The notes below the pieces were generated by a model, which saw nothing but the letters and a program-made list of their open reading frames with translations, made no database searches and was not told where the DNA came from. DNA of 10,444 nt from Baffinella frigidus (Eukaryota > Cryptophyceae > Cryptomonadales > Baffinellaceae). Of this stretch, positions 1 to 6,000 are shown piece by piece. The translations under genes were made by a program, and so were the position numbers. How positions within the stretch are numbered: position 1 is the first letter of the stretch; the number at the start of each line of letters is the position of its first letter. The DNA lies in NCBI GenBank assembly GCA_026770585.1, contig MU646884.1:256884-267327 (forward strand). Direction: 5' to 3'.

Positions 1-33
1 GGCGGGGGGGGGATCTCCGAGGAGACCCTGGCG
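1..33 (+). CDS. FtsH exon ending in ISEETLA (partial at window edge)
   Basis: The frame is open from base 1 and gives four glycines followed by ISEETLA. GCG at 31-33 is followed by the donor GTGCCG at 34. In FtsH and AFG3-type proteases a (Y)SEET segment lies a few residues before the IDxEVR helix, and here splicing at phase 0 places ISEETLA directly before VIDSEVRKL. The exon's 5' end is outside the window. The call is weak from 33 bases alone but is supported by the exact fit to the next exon in order, spacing and phase. Confidence 0.6.
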
Positions 34-3000
34 GTGCCGACCGAACCCCGAATCCCGAACCCCGAAACTCGAAACCCTGAGAGCCCCGAAACCTGAAACC
101 CGAATCTTCCACCGTCGCTTTCTGCTGAGCCTTTCTTGAAACCCGGAACCCGGAACCTGGAACCTGAAACCCGAAACCCGAAACCCTAATATTCCACCGT
201 CTCTTTTTTTGCTGAGCTTTCCACTCAGAAGGCTACGATTCACATCTCCCCCGGATATCCGGGGATAACATGACCAAAAATTGCTGACTTTTGGCGTGCT
301 TCCGTAAGAAGCAATCCAATAAATAACTCCAGAATGTTCCCCGTAGTGTTCCGAGTGGTCCCGAAACTCGAAACCCGAAACCCGAAACTCCACACCAGGT
401 AATTGACTCGGAGGTGCGGAAGCTGACAGATGAATCGTACGCCCGCGCTATCAAGTGCGTGCCCCTAAACCCTAAACCCCAAACCCTGAAACCCTGAGCC
501 CCAAACCCTAAACCCTCAACTCCAAACCCTCAACCCCAGACGGTGCGTGTCCCCTTGAACTGCGGGGTCTGGGGTTTGGGGTTTGGGGGTTAATGTTTGT
601 GGGTGAGGGGTGAGGGGTTGGGGTTCGGAGGTGCAGAAGCTGACAGATGAATCGTACGCTCGCTCTATCAAGTGCGTGCCCCTAAACCTTAAACCCCAAA
701 CCCCAAACCCCAAACCCCAAACCCCAAACCCCAAACCCCAAACCCCAAACCTTAAACCCTCAACCCTCAAGGAGGTTTACCCCCGGGGGTGGGGGGTGGG
801 GGTGTCGGGTGTAGAGTTGAGGATTTGGGAGATGGGAGGTGGGGGCTGGGGTGCAGGGTTTCGGTTTTCGTGAGGCCCGGGCGGTAGAGCGGTTTTCGCA
901 TCTGTCGGCCACCCACCGATATGAAATTATGAACAAGGGCTCCAATTCCGGCAACTTTTGACGTGATTCTGAAGTTTTAGAGTTTTATTTTGTGATAAAA
1001 ATGCCAAAGGTGGCCGGAATTGGAGCCCTTGTTCACAATTTCATATCGGTGGGTGGCCGACAGATGCGAAAAACGCTCTAATCGACTCCACGCGACCGGG
1101 TCCGGGAGACGCGATCTCCGTTCCCAAGGCAGTGTGTGCATATATTGCACAGTCACGAGGTTGGAACACCTTATCCTGGTACAAATGTTTACAACCCCAC
1201 ATATAAATAGGACCCTCCAGCATTCTCGAGTGGGGGGTTCATGGCCTGAACCCTAAACCGTGCCGGACCCGACACCGTACACCCTCCTAAACCCTCAACC
1301 CTGCACGACACCTCGTAACCGTCCTAAACCCATATCCCTAGATACATACCCCTCAACCCTGATCTCCAACAGGACGTTGGGGTGGGGAGGTTGGGGCTGG
1401 GGGATGGGGTTGAGGTGTTTTGGGTCAGGGGGTTGGGGCTATAACCCCGAAACCACGGCCCCCGAAACCACGGCAGGACCTCCAACCCCCTAACCCCTCA
1501 ACTCTTACCCGTACACCCTCCACCACGGCCGGATGCTGCCTAGCGGTGGCCGAGGCAGTATAAGGTCATCATGTCGCTTGCACTCTGAACCCTACACCCT
1601 AAACCCCGAACGCTCTACCCTCAGGATGCTGCGGAGGGACAAACGGGCGCTGGTCGGCCGTGGCGGAAGCGCTCCTCGAATTCCTTCACCCCTACCCCCC
1701 TAGAGCTAATGTTCAGCTAGTGAACCCCCCTAGAGCTAATGCACAGCTAGTGATGAGCTAAACTATTCGCGTGCGCGCAGCGCTAGTGCAGAGCTAAACA
1801 CCCACACCCCTCCACCCTAAACCCTGACCGAGCGGGGAGGGCCGAGACAGTATGGGGTGCAGACAGTATGGGGTGCTCATGTCGCCTGCACTCTGAACCC
1901 TACACCCTTAACCCTGAACGCTCTACCCGCAGGATGCTGCGGCGGGAGAGGCGGGCGCTCGTCGCCGTGGCTGAGGCCCTCCTCGAACACGAGACCCTCG
2001 ACGGCGTCCAGGTTACGAGCCTCCACATTCAGGGATGTTCTTGTTGAGGGTTGAGGGTGTAGAGTTGCAGGGTGTAGGGTTGAGTGGTTGGCCGTGGTGG
2101 AGGCCCTCCTCGAGCACGAGACCTTTGATGGCGTCCAGGTTACGAGGCGCAACCATATACCCTAGGTTGTAGGGTAAGAAGGTTAAGGGTAAGAGGGTGC
2201 AGGGTAAACCCTTAGGGTGTAGGGTGTAGGGTGTAGGGTGTAGGTTACGAGCCTCCGCATTCAGGGATATTCTTTTTGAGGGTTGAGGGTGTAGAGCTGC
2301 AGGGTGTAGGGCTGAGTGGTTGGCCGTGGTGGAAGCGCTTCTCGAGGACGAGACCCTTGACGGCGTCCAGGTTACGAGGCGCAACCATATACCCTAGGTT
2401 GTAGGGTAAGAAGGTTAAGGGTAAGAGGGTGCAGGGTAAACCCTTAGGGTGTAGGGTGTAGGGTGTAGGGTGTAGGTTACGAGCCTCCGCATTCAGGGAT
2501 ATTCTTTTTGAGGGTTGAGGGTGTAGAGCTGCAGGGTGTAGGGCTGAGTGGTTGGCCGTGGTGGAAGCGCTCCTCGAGAACGAGACCCTTGACGGCGTCC
2601 AGGTTACGAGCCTCCGCATTCAGGGATATTCTTTTTGAGGGTTGAGGGTGTAGAGTTGCAGGGTGTAGGGTTGAGTGGTTGGCCGTGGTGGAAGCGCTCC
2701 TCGAGAACGAGACCCTTGACGGCGTCCAGGTTACGAGCCTCCGCATTCAGGGATATTATTTTTGAGGGTTGAGGGTGTAGAGTTGCAGGGTGTAGGGTTG
2801 AGTGGTTGGCCGTGGTGGAAGCGCTCCTCGAGAACGAGACCCTTGACGGTGTCCAGGTTACGAGGCGCAACCATATACCCTAGGGTGTAGGGTAAGAGGG
2901 ATAAGGGTAAGAGGGTGTAGGGTAAACCCTTAGGGTGTAGGGTGTAGGGTGTAGGGTGTAGGGTGTAGGGTGTAGGGTGTAGGGTGTAGGGTGTAGGGTG

Positions 3001-6000
3001 TAGGGTGTAGGGTGTAGGGTGTAGGTGATAGCCGTAGCTGAGGTGTCGAGGTGCGCTAGCGTGCCGTTGTTTTAGGGGTCAAGGGTTAGGGGGGGTTAGG
3101 AGGGGTTAGGGCACAGCTCTGGGGGTGAGTCCCGACGTTTGTCTACACACAGGGTGCGACGCCCTCAACCCTGAACCCTGAACCCTGAACCCTAAAACTC
3201 CTAAACCCGAAACCCGAAACCCGAAACCCGAAACCCGAAAACCGAAACCAGGTGCGGGAGGCTGTGGACGAGAACAAGTGCGGCACCAGAAATGTAAAAC
3301 CCGAATCCCGAAACCCGAATCCCCAATCCCGAAACCCGAAACTCGAAACCCGAATCTCGAATCCCGAATCCCGAATCCCGAATTACGAATTACAAAACAC
3401 GAAACACGAAACCTGAAATCCGAGACCCGAAACCAGAGAACCGGAACCACAAACCCCAGACCCGAGACCCCAAACCCCAAACCCGGAATCCGGAACCAGG
3501 AAATCCTAAACCCCAAAACCCAAAACCCAAACCCTAAACCCTAAACCCTAAACCCAAAACCCAAAACCCTAAACCCCAAACCCCAAACCCTAAACCCCAA
3601 ACCCTTTCGCAGAGCATGCGGGGGCTGTTCGGGAGCCTGGAACCCTGAACCCTGAATCCTAAACTCTAAACACTCAACCCTGAACCCCAAACCCCAAACG
3701 CCCAACCCTAAACCCGAAGCCCTTTCGCAGAGCATGCGGGGCTGTTCGGGAGCCTGGAACCCTGAACTCTGAATCCTAAACCCTACACACTCAACACTGA
3801 ACCCTATACCCTAACCCCCAACCCCTTCCGCAGAGCATGCGGGGGCTGTTCGGGAGCTTCCTCCCGTTCCTCGGCCAGCAGGTCCTGCCCACACCCAAAC
3901 CCCCCGTACAAGTAGTTCTACAGCCTCTACATCTATTGTAAACGCTGCACATGTAGTTTTACAGCCCGTACATCTATTTTAAAACACGTGTACATCTATT
4001 TTAACGCCTCTCACAAGTAGGTGTGCGGCCTGTACATTTATTGTAAAACATTCTCCCTCGGGAGCTTCCTCCCGCTCCTCGGCCATTACGTCCTCCCCCC
4101 CCCCAAAAAAACGCATATGTAGTTTTACAGCCCGTACATCTATTGTAACTCTGTTATAAACACCTCCCCCGGTACAAACTCGGCCGGATTGGTCCACTGA
4201 GACTAATAAAGAAGTGTGCGGCGCGGTCTGGGGACCACGCAGGGCTGGAGGGGGGGGTATTCAAAAGTCATTTTGACGGGGAAACTTTCTCAAAAGTCAT
4301 TTTTTAGCACAAAAACGGCTCCCAGAACGAGCAAACGGCTCCAAGAACGAGCATGGAATACCCCACCCAAGGGACTGGGGAGCACGGGGGGAGGCGCTTG
4401 TCGGAGAAGAAGCCATCTTCGATGATGCATCTGTCTAGGGTTTAGACCCTATACCCTAACCCCCAACTGTAGGGATGAGGGTAACCCCGAAGATGCATCT
4501 GCATCTAAACCCTAGACCGATGCCCCCTGTTACAGGGTGTAGGGTATCCCTCAAGTGCCCAGTAGGCTCATACGCCCTACCGTAGGGCCCTAGGACCTGC
4601 CTAGGACCTCTTGGCCGTCAAATTTGACTACCTGGGCACTTAAGGGATAGGGTTTAGGAGACAAGCGGCAGGTTGTCGGGCTCGAGACCAGGCTTCTTTC
4701 ATACTCCCAGTTGACCGATCCGGCCGGCTTTGTACCAGGAAAGGGATTTATAATTGATGGATAGACTGTATAACTACATGTGCAGCGCTTTCAGGTCCGA
4801 CGACGCGCCTGCCGTGATGTCCCCTGCAGGGTCATTAATGTCAACGTTGTATAGTCTATACATCAATTATACGCGCCTTTCCTGGTACAAACCCGTCCAA
4901 ATCGGTCACCTGGGACTAATAAAGCAGTGTGCGGCGGGGTCTGGGGCAGCAAACCCTAACACCTAAACCCTGAAACCTAACCCCTCACCCAGGGGGGGAG
5001 GCGGGTGTCGGACAAGGTGGCAGATAAGAAGCAGATAGTCGGGCTCGAGACCAAGATCAACGAACTCCAGGATCAGGTGCGTCTCACATCCTCTGGGGTT
5101 CCAGACGCTTCAAACCCTGCGCTTCCAGAAGTCACAACCTCGGCGGGCCACGCCACAACCAGTCTATGAGGGCCCGCCAATTCGGGCCCACCAATTCGGA
5201 AACCACCCGGGGCCCGGGGTGAGCCCGGGGTGGTTTTCGCTCCAAAGTTGACGGATTTGTACCGCGAAATCGGCATGTCAACTTGAGAATAGTCGGGCAA
5301 CGCGATTGCCTCGGAACATTGCGGACAAGAGGCAGATTGTCAGCCTCAGAGACCAAGGTCAACTTCAGGATCAGGTGCGTCCATGACTGTCTTCAACACC
5401 CGAAACCCTGAAACCTGAAAACGAAACCCGAAACCCTGAACCCGAACCCCGATCGCTTTTGATCCAACGAAATGCAGGAGCAGGTGGCCTCAAGTACCCT
5501 AGCCCCATAGACCTCAAGTACCCTGAACCCTGGACCCGAACCCCTGAATCTGAACACTGGTGGGCCTCGAGACCAAGTGGCGGCCTACACCTTAAACCCT
5601 GCACCGCCCCTGACTCCCGACCTCTACCCCCTACTACACCCCGTGCGACAACCATGCATCGCACCCGTGCGACAACCTTGCATCGCACTCTGCCTCCGAG
5701 AGTTGTTGGGACTGCACCGGACCAAGAGACCCTGAATGCCCGAAACCCTGCTCCCGAAACCCCAACGATTTTGATTGGCTGTCATTGACGAGCTGCAAGA
5801 GCAGGTGCACCCATGCGCCCTCCTAGATACCCGAAACCCTGGACCCGAAACCCTCGACTATTCATAGGTTGCCATCCTGAGATACCCGAAACCCTGCACC
5901 CGAAACCCTCGACTATTCATAGGTTGCCATCCTGGGTTGGCGGACTATTCATATGTTGACATCCTTGGGTCTGTGGTACAAATCCGTCAACTTTCGCGTG

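Larger units (their letters stand above)
455..1932 (+). other. Long intron containing duplicated exon relics and an inverted-repeat element
   Basis: It begins GTGCGT and ends CTCTACCCGCAG. It contains the partial exon copy at 625-671, a pure CCCCAAA tract, a 196 bp inverted-repeat element at 885-1080, a broken copy of the next exon at 1625-1682, and a short tandem repeat near 1695-1760. The remainder is degenerate telomere-like and TAACCC/GGTTGG-rich sequence. No other coding segment is recognisable. Confidence 0.6.
2012..2856 (+). repeat. Tandem array of exon-bearing units, 232 bp then 127 bp
   Basis: Five units follow the intact exon, each carrying the last 48 bp of the exon, the donor GTTACGAG, and the spacer CTCCGCATTCAGGGATATT. 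Successive exon copies are offset by 232, 232, 127 and 127 bp. The longer units carry an extra block (GCAACCATATACCCTAGG plus TGTAGGG repeats) that the shorter ones lack. The units are nearly identical, so the expansion looks recent or homogenised. Confidence 0.9.
3278..3835 (+). other. Intron of CCCGAAT/CCCGAAA/CCCTAAA variants with two truncated exon copies
   Basis: From 3299 to 3610 nearly every base belongs to heptamers that drift from CCCGAAT through CCCGAAA and ACACGAA to CCCCAAA and CCCTAAA. Truncated copies of the next exon lie at 3613 and 3731. No independent coding signal was seen on either strand; long frames here are repeat translations. Confidence 0.6.

Noticed and set aside
516-770. 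Minus-strand frame with GFGVWGL repeats
   Set aside because: It is the translation of the CCCCAAA heptamer tract; three heptamers make 21 bases, so frames stay open without selection.
2013-2870. Minus-strand frames of 88-124 codons repeated along the array
   Set aside because: They are antisense to the FtsH exon copies; the sense strand carries the recognisable M41 motif and splice sites.
3106-3544. Overlapping long frames on both strands (RVSGFGFRVSG and NPKPETRN types)
   Set aside because: Both are repeat translations of the same CCCGAAA/CCCTAAA tract and share no features of proteins.
3171-3610. True chromosome end
   Set aside because: Heptamers are degenerate, change orientation along the window and lie between exons of a conserved gene, so this is interstitial sequence. 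A subtelomeric position remains possible but is not shown.
4198-4210. AATAAA as the polyadenylation signal of the protease gene
   Set aside because: It is within a repeated sequence also present at 4912 next to an element, and in-frame exons continue beyond it; kept only as a weak alternative.
5826-5935. CRISPR-like or satellite array
   Set aside because: Only two adjacent 55 bp copies without spacers; a simple tandem duplication in a eukaryotic intron.
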